A stretch of 40,173 bases of DNA from Prevotella sp. 885 (GTDB lineage: Bacteria; Bacteroidota; Bacteroidia; Bacteroidales; Bacteroidaceae), in assembly GCF_002265625.1 (NCBI RefSeq), contig NZ_NOVE01000033.1, forward strand, positions 1-40,173, read 5' to 3'. The notes beneath the pieces are model-generated. The model did no database searches, was not told the origin of the DNA, and saw nothing but the letters and a program-made list of their open reading frames with translations. The position numbers and the translations under genes were made by a program. Below are positions 1-8,584 of the stretch, piece by piece; position 1 is the stretch's first letter, and every line of letters starts with the position of its first letter.

Positions 1-127
1 GAATCACTCAACTCCAAGCTTAAGGCATTTAGAGGCCAACTGCGTGGAGTTAGGGACATACCGTTCTTTTTCTATCGTGTATCGTTGATATTTGGGTAGG
101 GATGCCACGGACTTTATCGGATGAGCC
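1..127. repeat. Left terminal inverted repeat (127 bp), probable end of an insertion sequence
   Basis: These 127 bases are the exact reverse complement of 40047-40173; the match stops at base 128 (a here, g on the other side). The hxsC reading frame loses resemblance to its family precisely at this border, and the wzx frame does so at the other border. That is what two inverted copies of a mobile element end would produce. The border begins GGCTCATCCGATAAAG when read from the element outward. No transposase is visible in so short a piece. A length of exactly 127 also equals a common assembly k-mer size, so the true repeat may be longer. Confidence 0.85.
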
Positions 128-1147
128 AAGATAGACATCTTTCCATTCACTAATTGATTGCTTTGCAAATGGACGTAATTCTGGTGGAAGCACACATAAT
201 TGAGCATTGTAGATATAAGTCGTTATACCTCTGTCGTTCAACAGAAGTACAGCTTCTCTCAACTCATTATTATAACTATATGGGTCGATCCACAAGTCTT
301 TTAAATTCGTCTCTGCCAACCCCGTAGTTTCCATCTGCATAAAAGCTACCTGAGTGACAAATGGGAAATTATGGTAGATATAATCGGCTAATTGCGGCAA
401 ACGCTTATATGTCTGATTGTGAATAACAACTCGCAAACCTATTTGTTGCCCGAACTGTGCCAAATTATACAAACCTTGAACCGTTTTGTAAAACGTCTTA
501 GCTCCTACTATATGGTTATGGATAGAAGCTATATCTGAAAAGATAGGAATGTCTATTTGTAAATCATGATGGTTGCAAGCTGCTAACTTTGCAGCGTAGT
601 CAATATCAGCAAATTTCACTCCATTGGATAGTATGCTTATGGCTGCTTTAGGACATGATTTTTTTATTTGGCGTATAATCTCAAATAATCTGTCACCAAT
701 CATAGTTGGCTCACCACCAGTAATTCCGACTTCTTGTGTATTCTTATCGAACAGTTTAATCAAATCTAGATTAAAATCTGTTCTGTCCTTCTCTTGCTGC
801 ACTGGAGGTTGAGGACACATGATACAACGATGATTACAACGAGCTGTAGCAAAGATTGCATTGGATGCAGAATTGATTTCATATAGAAAACACACATCTC
901 CATTAGGGGATATGTTTATCACATCACCTTCATTGAAGTCTGAAATGTTGTCAACTTTTATGCATGGTGTAGATATTTTGTCTGAGAAATCATGTGCTGA
1001 AATGATAGCCTTGTAACCTTTAGGCGTATTCTGCTCATTGGTCACAAGGATATATGCTGAACGGTTAAATATATTTTTACCGCTAAGTGTTACTCGTCCA
1101 AGAAGTTCCTCTGCGTTAGAGTTGTATAACGAATTTAATTGTTTCAT
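50..1147 (-). CDS. hxsC: His-Xaa-Ser system radical SAM maturase HxsC, C-terminus truncated
   Basis: A radical SAM enzyme of the Hxs system, whose maturases are thought to modify a partner peptide. The cluster-binding motif CNHRCIMC sits near residues 104-111 (C-x3-C-x2-C), followed by the SAM-binding GITGGEPT segment. Family members are about 350 residues long and, from memory, end in a short cysteine-containing region after an ISEWKDVYL-like stretch. Here that stretch is reached at about residue 340 and the remaining 25 residues are read from the terminal repeat, so the natural C-terminus and its cysteines are missing. The gene starts 6 bases after hxsB and is last in the operon. The N-terminal radical SAM core is intact, but the enzyme is probably impaired. 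Family assignment is from motif and neighbourhood recognition. Confidence 0.82.
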   Translation of the reverse strand: MKQLNSLYNSNAEELLGRVTLSGKNIFNRSAYILVTNEQNTPKGYKAIISAHDFSDKISTPCIKVDNISDFNEGDVINISPNGDVCFLYEINSASNAIFATARCNHRCIMCPQPPVQQEKDRTDFNLDLIKLFDKNTQEVGITGGEPTMIGDRLFEIIRQIKKSCPKAAISILSNGVKFADIDYAAKLAACNHHDLQIDIPIFSDIASIHNHIVGAKTFYKTVQGLYNLAQFGQQIGLRVVIHNQTYKRLPQLADYIYHNFPFVTQVAFMQMETTGLAETNLKDLWIDPYSYNNELREAVLLLNDRGITTYIYNAQLCVLPPELRPFAKQSISEWKDVYLGSSDKVRGIPTQISTIHDRKRTVCP

Positions 1148-1153
1148 ATCTCA

Positions 1154-2578
1154 CTATTTTATCCAAGACCAAAATATTCTATTTATCTCGGGATCATGTC
1201 TTTGAAGAAGTTCAAAGAGATAATGCATAATGGCTTTATTCTTCTTACACATCTCGTTTGTAGGACGATGACCAACCATATCTCCTTGCTCTGACATGTT
1301 TCTTACTGGGTCTGCACCACAGTAAGGTTGGAATACGCATTCTGCGCACTCCGGCAAGCATTCATTACAAGCATTACTGATTATCTCATGCAGTTTTTCT
1401 CCATTGAACATGCATTGGTATGAATCCTCATTTACATTGCCAAGTCTGAAATAATAGTTTTTGAATCGAGCCATCATTCTTCCTTCGTCAGCAACGTACA
1501 CGCTGCCATCATAATCATATATTGCTCCAGCTATGCCAACACCTGCAGGAGATTGCAGGTCAACAAAGCCTGTCGCAAAAGGAGTCAGAATCCTGCGAAG
1601 AAGCAAGGCTGCATACCCCTCAACAAAGAATGTTCCTTTCTTGTTGAGTTCTATGATATAGTCCAACCCCTCTTTGTAGTTTTTTACAAAATCTTCTATT
1701 GGATAGGCTATCTTGTCCTTATGCTGTTTTGCAAAACCGTAAGGGTTTAATGCCCTTAGAAAGATATTATGGAAACCTAATCTGATGTATTCATCTATGA
1801 TGTCCTTGAATCTTCCGAGGCTATACTTTGAAGTTGTCATTAAAGCGGATGCACATTCATCATCTCCCCAAATACCACGAATCATCTGTAGATTTTTCTC
1901 AAAGATAGCATGGTGGTCAAGATTTTTATTCTGGAGAGGTCTGTTTGAGTCATGCAAATCTTTTGGTCCATCCAAAGATGTAGAAATCATACAATTATGC
2001 TTCTTTAGGTACTTGACCATCTTCTCATTGAGCAAAGTAAGATTGGTGCAGATGACAAATTCTAATTCACGTTTCTTGAATAAGTTTTGCCATTCAGCTT
2101 CTTCTATGATATACTTCACCATTTCAAAATCGGTTGACGGGTCACCACCCTGAAACTCTATTTTGATACATGGAGAGGGAGACATGAAGATTGCCTTGAC
2201 GATATTCTTTGCCGTCTTTTTGGTCATGTCCGCAGAATGATCTGTACTCTCATGTCTTTTTACCTGACAATAGATACAACTTGAATTACAACGTAAAGTT
2301 GGCACAACCATGTGCAAAGAAGTGAAATCTTCCAAGATACTCTTCTTTGTGCGGAATTTGGTTGCTAACATTTTTACAACATCTTCAACCTTGTCGGTCG
2401 TAGCGATTTGTTTTGACTCTATATCATAGAACAAGTCACTTGTAGGGTCAAGTTCTCCATTGACGAATTTGTGAAAGTCGTCATTCTTTAAGAATATGTA
2501 TTCTCCAACATCGTTAGATAGAAGATATTCTTCCTCGTTAAATCGAGCGAAGCGGAAAGGAAGTATTTGGTATTTCAT
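1154..2578 (-). CDS. hxsB: His-Xaa-Ser system radical SAM maturase HxsB
   Basis: The second radical SAM enzyme of the Hxs operon, 474 residues. It has an N-terminal substrate-recognition-like region (residues 1-85), then the RCNSSCIYC cluster motif near residues 96-104 and the FQGGDPS segment near 145-150. A cysteine-rich SPASM-like C-terminus carries C-x2-C-x3-C-x2-C and a later YCG near residues 405-425, which would hold auxiliary iron-sulfur clusters. This architecture is typical of peptide-modifying radical SAM maturases. Its ATG overlaps the stop of the upstream 148-residue gene in an ATGA junction, implying translational coupling. Length and motifs look complete. Confidence 0.85.
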   Translation of the reverse strand: MKYQILPFRFARFNEEEYLLSNDVGEYIFLKNDDFHKFVNGELDPTSDLFYDIESKQIATTDKVEDVVKMLATKFRTKKSILEDFTSLHMVVPTLRCNSSCIYCQVKRHESTDHSADMTKKTAKNIVKAIFMSPSPCIKIEFQGGDPSTDFEMVKYIIEEAEWQNLFKKRELEFVICTNLTLLNEKMVKYLKKHNCMISTSLDGPKDLHDSNRPLQNKNLDHHAIFEKNLQMIRGIWGDDECASALMTTSKYSLGRFKDIIDEYIRLGFHNIFLRALNPYGFAKQHKDKIAYPIEDFVKNYKEGLDYIIELNKKGTFFVEGYAALLLRRILTPFATGFVDLQSPAGVGIAGAIYDYDGSVYVADEGRMMARFKNYYFRLGNVNEDSYQCMFNGEKLHEIISNACNECLPECAECVFQPYCGADPVRNMSEQGDMVGHRPTNEMCKKNKAIMHYLFELLQRHDPEINRIFWSWIK

Positions 2579-3021
2579 TTTTGGAGCTTTATTAGTTTGA
2601 TGATTTGCCTAACAGTGTTATTTACTGTAAATGTGCCTCCTTGAGAGTCAAATCGGGGACCTTTTCCTGCCCATCTATCCATATAATAGACCTCATCTGA
2701 TTTTTCGAGTTCTTTTGTCACATACTCTATAGGAATAAATAAATCTCTGTAATATGAACTACCTCCAGTATCTTTATCTACATAATAATGAATACAGATA
2801 CAACATCCCTTGGCAACCAAAGGTGTTGATGTATATCCCTGCCTATAACCCCAAGTAGTTATTGTTTTATTGTATTTCTTTGAAATATCTTGAACTGCAA
2901 CTCTACATTTGTGTTCTTTTGTAAGGATTTTACAGATAGCACTTTTATCTCCTGTGACTTTTTGAGGGAAAGCCATGGCACAAATGGCAGAAACGAAAAT
3001 GAGCAATAATAATCTTTTCAT
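2575..3021 (-). CDS. Small secreted protein within the Hxs operon (candidate substrate)
   Basis: A 148-residue protein I do not recognise. It starts with a clear signal peptide (basic start, leucine-rich core, likely cleavage after CAMA near residue 17). The mature part holds several cysteines, including a CCIC cluster in the middle, a G-G-S-S-Y-Y turn and a tryptophan/glycine-rich WAGKGPRFDSQGG segment. It has no His-Xaa-Ser repeats. It lies between hxsD and hxsB and overlaps both by ATGA junctions, so it is co-translated with the maturation machinery. Position and secretion make it the best visible candidate for the modified product or for an envelope partner of that product; this is inference from context only. 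Confidence 0.75.
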   Translation of the reverse strand: MKRLLLLIFVSAICAMAFPQKVTGDKSAICKILTKEHKCRVAVQDISKKYNKTITTWGYRQGYTSTPLVAKGCCICIHYYVDKDTGGSSYYRDLFIPIEYVTKELEKSDEVYYMDRWAGKGPRFDSQGGTFTVNNTVRQIIKLIKLQK

Positions 3022-3344
3022 TTCGTCACAGGTTTAAATGCTTCTTCTACAATCAAATCACGAATATGTCCATACTTCTCCGTTGTAATTTCACGAAGTT
3101 GTTGGTCAATCAAGTCATTGCAGAACTGCTTGACAATATTCTCGTCAAGCGCACTGTCTTTTGACTCAAAAATCACACAGACCTGTTTGTCATTATTTGG
3201 CATTGTATTCTGATAAACAAAGAACTTGTCTGTATATCTGTAAATAGTTGCAGTTATTGCCTTTTCACTATATAAGTTCAAGTCAATGGCTACTTGGAAA
3301 CCGCCTTTGTCTGTCTTTGTGATTGGAACTTTTATACAACTCAT
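3018..3344 (-). CDS. hxsD: His-Xaa-Ser system protein HxsD
   Basis: A small acidic/basic mixed protein of about 108 residues matching HxsD in size and position, first gene of the hxsD-orf-hxsB-hxsC operon. HxsD is a short protein of unknown biochemical role conserved in Hxs loci; a leader-binding or chaperone role is plausible but unproven. I choose the ATG at 3344 (start MSCIKVPI). The frame can be extended to a TTG at 3368, after which a TAG blocks it. The stop overlaps the next start in an ATGA. No signal peptide or membrane segment is seen, so it should be cytoplasmic with HxsB and HxsC. Confidence 0.75.
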   Translation of the reverse strand: MSCIKVPITKTDKGGFQVAIDLNLYSEKAITATIYRYTDKFFVYQNTMPNNDKQVCVIFESKDSALDENIVKQFCNDLIDQQLREITTEKYGHIRDLIVEEAFKPVTK

Positions 3345-3604
3345 ACCAACTATTCTTCTTTTTGCCAATGGCTACCATATTGGCATGATTAATAAATGGT
3401 TGGTATATATACATGAAAACGTGGAGCCAATCCTGTCACTCGTTCCACGCAGTAAAGGCTCTGGCATCGCCCAAGTTGTCGAAACGAGCAACGCCAATAC
3501 TTCGTCAAATCTCATGCAACATTCAAAATGACAAGAAAATGCGCGTAAATGCTAATATATACAGCATATAGCAGGCATTTGATAAAGTGTATAATTTGTT
3601 ATTT

Positions 3605-3720
3605 ATTTGTTACTTTACCATTAATTTTATAATTTATCATAGTTAATGGTTCGTAATTGGTTCTTGTTTTGGGTAACAAATCCAATTATTTTTCGTATCT
3701 TTGCACCGTGAGTAACAAAT
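3605..3720. repeat. Three copies of GTAACAAAT upstream of the integrase (candidate arm-type sites)
   Basis: The nonamer occurs inverted at 3605-3613 and direct at 3673-3681 and 3712-3720. Three exact copies in 116 bp is far above chance even in AT-rich DNA. A tyrosine integrase with several N-terminal arm-binding domains begins 41 bp further on, which makes integrase binding the natural guess. Confidence 0.45.
3668..3703 (+). promoter_or_regulatory. Probable promoter of the integrase gene
   Basis: TATCTTTG at 3696-3703 fits the Bacteroidetes -7 element TAnnTTTG. A TTTG at 3668-3671 could be the -33 element, with a 24-base gap that is longer than usual. One of the GTAACAAAT copies lies between them and another just downstream, so integrase binding there could repress its own promoter. 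Confidence 0.45.
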
Positions 3721-3760
3721 CTCGCAAAATGACAATAAGTAGAATAAATAACAAAGTAAC

Positions 3761-5977
3761 ATGAGAAGTAACAATGAACCTGTGCGCATACGCTACAAGG
3801 ATTTGGCGAATGGCACAAAGTCGATTTATCTCGACACTTACAAAAGTGGAAAGAGGTCGTATGAGTTTTTGAAGCTTTATCTACTTCCTGAGGATGATGA
3901 CAAGGCTAAGGCTGCCAATGCCGAGACCTTGCAGAAGGCAGAAGCTATCAAGAACCAACGAGTGCAAGAAATCTTGTCGGGAAAGTTGAAAACAGTGAAG
4001 GCTTCCTTGGAGCATCCTGCTTCTACAACAACTTCAAGCAAGAAGACTGCACGAGTAAGCAAGAAGGAGAAAGTCGGAAGTGCTAAAACTGGCAAAAGTG
4101 CCAATGGAAAGGAAAGTGAGGTAAACGAAGTCGTCGGAGCTGTTTCTGGCAGAGAAGGACACCAATGGAAGTTTATTGACGATGACGGTGAGGACAGAGC
4201 CATAGATGGAACAATCAAAAAACATAGAGGCAGACCCAACAAGCGTGAAGCTGTCACTCTTCGTTTCAAGAACCTTGCCAACGGCAGCAAGTCGCTCTAC
4301 TTCGACATATATTATAATGGTGAGCGCAAGTACGAGTTTCTGAAGCTCTATATCAACCCAGAGATTACCGAGGCTGACAAGCAGAATAATGCCTTGGTCA
4401 TGGAAACCGCAGAGCGTCTGAAAGAACGCAAGATGCGAGAGGTTGTCAATGGAGAAACTTTCACGGATCCTTCTGACGAGCTGAACCAAGTGGAGAAAGT
4501 TGAGGAATACACCAGTTCTGTGATAGTCCGTAGTCGCAAGATGCGCAATGGAGACCGTTCCCTCTTCCTTGATATATATTATGGTAAGGGACAACGTGCC
4601 TATGAGTCAGTTGGTCTTTACCTTCGTAAGGATGACAGCGAGGAGAAACACAAGGAAATCTGGAAAGAAGCTGAGAAAAAGGCCAAGGAACGCATGAAGG
4701 CATTGAAGGACGGAACCTTTGAGAAGCGTGTCGGCAGAAGAGGCTACAAGCCGCATGGAGAAGATCCCGATGCCAACGTGGACAAATACAAGGAGTATCT
4801 TGCCACTAAGAAGGTGAAGACAGAGATTGCCGTTGCAGAGACTGAGCGCAAGAGAAATTCCAAAACCAAGGAGCCTGTGAGAATCCGCTTCAAGGAACTT
4901 GCCAACGGCAACAAGTCGGTCTATCTATCCATCAATGTCAACGGTCGCCGTACCTATGATTATCTGCGCCTTTATCTCATACCAGAGGTTGACGCAGCTG
5001 CCAGGGAGCAGAACAAGCAGACGATGCAAGCAGTCTATGCCATCAAAGCACAACGCATCATGAGCATCACTAACGGTATCGCAGGGCTCAAAGACAAGTC
5101 AAGAATCAAAATGCGACTTGTGGATTGGTTGGAAATATTCCGTGACGCACAAGTGGAGCGAGGAAGACAATCTGCCCGAAACTGGGTGAACAGCGTGCTG
5201 AATGCAGTGAGAGAACACTCACCAAACGTGACACTCGCAGAGATGACCAAGGAATACTGCAATGGTTTCATGGTGTTCTTGTTGAACGACTATATCACCT
5301 ACAAGCACACCCATCCGTCCAAGTCCACGGTGATGAACTATCTCAAATGCCTCAAAGCAGCCTTCAACATGGCTATTGAGGAAGAGATAATGGACGACAA
5401 TCCCGTATTGCGTCTTCGCATGGATGTTCTGAAAGGTGGCGGCACCAAGCGAGAATATCTGACCGTTGACGAGGTGAAGAGACTGATTGACACCCCTTGC
5501 AAGCGTGAGGATATCAAGGCGGCGTTTCTGTTTTCATGCTTCTGCGGACTCCGTATCAGTGACGTGAAGAGTTTGAAGTGGAAAAACATCATCACCGAGG
5601 GTGACAAGACACGAGTTGAGATATTACAGTACAAGACCAAGCAGCCTCTCTATCTTCCTCTCAACAAGCAAGCCCTTCGTTGGATGCCTGAGCGTGGATC
5701 TGCGAGTGACGAGGACAAGGTGTTTCCAACACTGCCAAGCAAGAACTACGACTGCATTCCGGAATGGAGCCGTGCGGCAGGTATCAGCAAACATGTGACC
5801 TACCATGTCTCCCGCCACACGTTCGCCACGATGGAGCTGACCATGGGCGCAGACCTATACACTACAAGCAAACTTCTCGGTCATACGGAGGTGCGTACGA
5901 CACAAATTTACGCAAAAATCATCAATAAGAAAAAGGACGAGGCTGTTTCCCTATTGGACAGTGCGTTCGAAGAATAA
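3761..5977 (+). CDS. int: Tyrosine integrase with four tandem arm-type DNA-binding domains
   Basis: A 738-residue site-specific recombinase, nearly twice the usual ~400. Four related arm-type units are visible at about residues 7-44, 163-201, 252-291 and 371-409. Each has an R-x-x-x-L/M-x-N-G-x-x-S-hydrophobic strand pattern followed by R/K-x-Y-E/D and LYL. Basic linkers join them; one contains an AT-hook-like KKHRGRPNK (153-161). The core-binding helical domain covers roughly 450-560 and the catalytic domain 565-725. The catalytic set is complete: R598 (GLRISD), K625 or K627, H682-x-x-R685, H708 (LGHTE) and nucleophile Y717. It should integrate and excise the element. The multiple arm domains suggest unusually elaborate attachment sites. 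The start ATG is preceded by a TAnnTTTG promoter. Confidence 0.93.
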   Translation: MRSNNEPVRIRYKDLANGTKSIYLDTYKSGKRSYEFLKLYLLPEDDDKAKAANAETLQKAEAIKNQRVQEILSGKLKTVKASLEHPASTTTSSKKTARVSKKEKVGSAKTGKSANGKESEVNEVVGAVSGREGHQWKFIDDDGEDRAIDGTIKKHRGRPNKREAVTLRFKNLANGSKSLYFDIYYNGERKYEFLKLYINPEITEADKQNNALVMETAERLKERKMREVVNGETFTDPSDELNQVEKVEEYTSSVIVRSRKMRNGDRSLFLDIYYGKGQRAYESVGLYLRKDDSEEKHKEIWKEAEKKAKERMKALKDGTFEKRVGRRGYKPHGEDPDANVDKYKEYLATKKVKTEIAVAETERKRNSKTKEPVRIRFKELANGNKSVYLSINVNGRRTYDYLRLYLIPEVDAAAREQNKQTMQAVYAIKAQRIMSITNGIAGLKDKSRIKMRLVDWLEIFRDAQVERGRQSARNWVNSVLNAVREHSPNVTLAEMTKEYCNGFMVFLLNDYITYKHTHPSKSTVMNYLKCLKAAFNMAIEEEIMDDNPVLRLRMDVLKGGGTKREYLTVDEVKRLIDTPCKREDIKAAFLFSCFCGLRISDVKSLKWKNIITEGDKTRVEILQYKTKQPLYLPLNKQALRWMPERGSASDEDKVFPTLPSKNYDCIPEWSRAAGISKHVTYHVSRHTFATMELTMGADLYTTSKLLGHTEVRTTQIYAKIINKKKDEAVSLLDSAFEE

Positions 5978-5979
5978 AA

Positions 5980-6847
5980 ATGGAACATAATAATACATCA
6001 AACAACCAAGGACGAGACGACTCCTCGTTCTCTCTTTTTACCCCAATGCAATGAATGCACCTTCGCTAACGGTGTAGGTGGCATTTGCGGTATCAACAAA
6101 CTGTGGCTGTTCTTCAAGGAAGCCCACGAGTGCTATCAGACGGAAGTAATAGGATGCGGTAAACTGTATCACCGCTATAAAAAGGACTTTCTCAACAGCC
6201 ATTCCTATACGGACTGCCAGTATGCGGCAGGAAAGAACGAGCACAAGAAGAACTTCTACATCATGGAGGAGTTTCTTGAAGAACGTGAGGACTTAGTAGT
6301 CATATTCTTTACCAAAGTGGATTTTGAGTATCATGACTACAAGGCTCTTCATCACAAGTTCAACACCACGGAGCCGCCTCCAAACGGTCAGTATCTCCAT
6401 GGTAAACCACCGTCAATATTACAAACAGCACAAGACACCAAACCGAAACAGGACTTTCAATGTTATTTTGATTCTACTCAGTTGAACCTCATTGCGCGCC
6501 ATGCCAATGAGGTTCATTTGTTCTCAGCCGATGTGTCGGAAGAGGATATGCGGAAACTCTTCTCGTGCCAAGTCAGCAAGCAGCTAAAGGCGAGAAGCAA
6601 CAGACGTGTGGCATTCTTCTTTGACATGCTCTGCAGCAAGAACTTGATTTGCAAGCAATGGCAATCGGTCATTGCCAAGCATAAACTCATCCTGTCTTCA
6701 TCAACAGACAAGCCACTTACGACAACCAAGTTGTCCTCAGCAACCAGTGATGCTAAAGGTACCAACGCCAGCATCTATGAGGCTATCCGTAAGAAAGTGC
6801 AAGAAATAGCAGATTGCGGTAAAAATGACAGCAAGGACACCATCTGA
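5980..6847 (+). pseudogene. Unknown accessory protein, frameshifted near its start
   Basis: An ATG at 5980, just after the integrase stop, reads MEHNNTSNNQ... for 24 codons and meets TGA at 6052. The downstream frame is open from 5978 to 6847 but contains no ATG, GTG or TTG before 6263. It nevertheless encodes protein-like sequence there (a CNEC motif, then GVGGICGINKLWLF and further cysteines). The simplest reading is one gene of about 290 residues with a small frameshift near 6045, where the sequence is repetitive (ATGCAAT GAATGC). The intact part, from the ATG at 6263, could still be made as a 194-residue protein. I do not recognise the family. It could be a sequencing error, a true mutation or a programmed shift. 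Confidence 0.6.
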
Positions 6848-6933
6848 CAGATGAAAACCTTGACAGTTGGCTTGATAGTCGGTTGACAGTCAAGCGCACT
6901 ACCATCCGATTGGGCAGAAATGCCCTTACCTTT

Positions 6934-6967
6934 GCCCTCCGTAATCAGAAACCTGGTTATGGAGGGC
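6934..6967. terminator. Stem-loop after the frameshifted gene
   Basis: GCCCTCCGTAA (6934-6944) pairs with TTATGGAGGGC (6957-6967) over 11 bp with one G-T pair and a 12-base loop. No T-run follows, so it may be an RNA-stabilising or regulatory hairpin rather than a simple terminator. Confidence 0.4.
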
Positions 6968-7004
6968 GACCTCGTTATGTGTAACGATAAATAAAATTAC
7001 GACA

Positions 7005-7469
7005 ATGATTGGACAGACAACAAATCAGGCAAACAATCCACCAAAGGATGGCACTATCCTACCGCCAACGATAGACGTGGATAAACACGAGTTGACAGAA
7101 CAAGAACTGGCAGATATGACACCAATGAGACTTGCCGAGCGCATTCAACAAATGGAAGAAGCATTCAAGCTGCTTGGGCCAGTGGAGGATGTGCTGAACC
7201 GCATCAAGTGCTTGGAGAAATGGCTCTTTGCAGGAAAAGACGTGCTCACCCTTGATGAGGCAAGCGTATTCCTTGACGCTTCAAAGAGTCAGCTTTACAA
7301 ACTGACACGCACTTTTGCCATTCCCCATTACAAACCAAACGGCAAGACCATCTATTTCAGCAAGGAAGAACTGGTGGAATGGATCAAAAAGCACCCTGTG
7401 AAAACAAAAGAGGTGTATGAGCAGGATGCCATACGCTATGTGATGAACAAACCCTTGAAGAGCAGATGA
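7005..7469 (+). CDS. Excisionase-like helix-turn-helix protein
   Basis: 154 residues. The N-terminal half is acidic and helical. The C-terminal half (about 79-126) matches the MerR-like HTH_17 fold used by excisionases: LTLDEASVFLDASKSQLYKL, then a wing with the HYKPNGKTIYFSKEELVEWI pattern. Proteins of this kind in Bacteroidales elements either act as recombination directionality factors with the integrase or regulate the operon. Its TGA overlaps the ATG of the ATPase gene (ATGA), so the two are translationally coupled. Excision versus regulation cannot be told from sequence. Confidence 0.75.
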   Translation: MIGQTTNQANNPPKDGTILPPTIDVDKHELTEQELADMTPMRLAERIQQMEEAFKLLGPVEDVLNRIKCLEKWLFAGKDVLTLDEASVFLDASKSQLYKLTRTFAIPHYKPNGKTIYFSKEELVEWIKKHPVKTKEVYEQDAIRYVMNKPLKSR

Positions 7470-8584
7470 CGATGGAAGAAATGAACGACATGAGCCTCCT
7501 TGAAGGCGAAGCGGACAATGCTGATTTGTTGGAAAAGTTGCTGAAGGCATCGCTTATCCATGCGGACGAGACCTACCAGACACCGCCACAGATAATATGG
7601 GTGGACAACTCTACCATAGCCACGCTTGGCAACTTCAGTGCCTCCACAGGCAAGGCGAAGAGCCGAAAGACGTTCAACGTGTCCGCTTTGGTAGCTGCCT
7701 CGCTTGCTAACGGAAAGGTGCTGCAATATACGGCAAAACTACCCGATGACAAGCGTAAGATACTCTACGTTGATACGGAGCAGAGCCGTTTCCACTGTCA
7801 CAGCGTGATGCAGCGCATCCTCCGGCTTGCAGGATTGCCCGACAACATGAACAGTGAGAACCTTGTGTTCTTCGGACTGCGAGAGTACAGTCCCAACCTC
7901 AGACTGCGGTTGATAGAATATGCCTTGCAGACACAAAAGGGTTTTGGCTTGGTCATCATTGACGGCATAAGGGACTTGATGCTCGACATAAACAATCCGA
8001 GCGAGTCTGTCCATATCATCAACAAACTGATGCAGTGGTCAAGCCGTTATGACCTGCACATCCATTGCGTCCTGCACTTGAACAAGGGTGATGACAATGT
8101 AAGAGGTCACATTGGCACGGAACTCAGTAACAAGGCAGAGACGGTACTGGTGATTAGCAAGAGCAACTCGATGGCGAATGTGAGTGAAGTGAAACCGCTC
8201 AACATCCGAGACAAGGACTTTGCGCCCTTTGCGTTCCAAATCAACAAGGAGGGGTTGCCAGAGATTGCCAAGGACTATGTGGTTGACTCCACCACTGCCA
8301 AGCAACCGAAGATGACAATAGCCGACATTACCGATGAGCAGCATGACAAGGCACTTGGAATGGCTTTCGGCAAGAAAGTGGTGTCAGGCTATGAGAATGT
8401 GATAAACGCATTGACGAAAGGATATACAGCTATTGGTTTTGCCAGAGGTAGAACAGTGATGTCAAAGTTGCTGACCTTCCTATTGAAGAGCAAACTGGTG
8501 GTGAAGTATGGCAACAACGAGTATTGCAGGGTGAAGGATTATCCTTCGCTTCCGCTGCTTGAAGAGCAGGAGATGAAGAAGTGA
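7466..8584 (+). CDS. RecA-like AAA ATPase of the mobile-element replication module
   Basis: 372 residues, resembling the RepA/AAA_25-type ATPases that precede primases in Bacteroidales mobile elements. A variant Walker A lies at residues 62-69 (GKAKSRKT, preceded by SAST rather than the usual glycine pattern). A DTEQS element is near 103 and a Walker B LVIIDG at 162-167. An LHLNKGDDNVRGHIGTELS stretch resembles the sensor/catalytic part of hexameric RecA-fold helicases. The C-terminal ~90 residues look like a small winged-helix region. It probably acts as a helicase or loader on single-stranded element DNA with the primase encoded 190 bp downstream. Confidence 0.75.
   Translation: MTMEEMNDMSLLEGEADNADLLEKLLKASLIHADETYQTPPQIIWVDNSTIATLGNFSASTGKAKSRKTFNVSALVAASLANGKVLQYTAKLPDDKRKILYVDTEQSRFHCHSVMQRILRLAGLPDNMNSENLVFFGLREYSPNLRLRLIEYALQTQKGFGLVIIDGIRDLMLDINNPSESVHIINKLMQWSSRYDLHIHCVLHLNKGDDNVRGHIGTELSNKAETVLVISKSNSMANVSEVKPLNIRDKDFAPFAFQINKEGLPEIAKDYVVDSTTAKQPKMTIADITDEQHDKALGMAFGKKVVSGYENVINALTKGYTAIGFARGRTVMSKLLTFLLKSKLVVKYGNNEYCRVKDYPSLPLLEEQEMKK

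Larger units (their letters stand above)
3369..3760. other. 392-bp divergent region between hxs operon and integrase; probable left attachment region
   Basis: No convincing gene. Short frames exist on both strands but lack recognisable content. The right half is very AT-rich and contains three copies of GTAACAAAT (3605-3613 inverted, 3673-3681, 3712-3720) and a 7-bp inverted repeat CCATTAA/TTAATGG (3618-3624, 3643-3649). These sit directly in front of the integrase gene, where Bacteroidales elements usually keep attachment and arm sites. The crossover point itself cannot be fixed without an empty-site sequence. Confidence 0.5.

Noticed and set aside
50..207. 67-residue frame (4-207, minus) as a real gene
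   Set aside because: It is made mainly of the terminal repeat plus an alternative frame of hxsC.
3286..3531. 81-residue plus-strand frame antisense to hxsD
   Set aside because: It overlaps hxsD on the opposite strand, has no recognisable features and no promoter; it is most likely a shadow frame.
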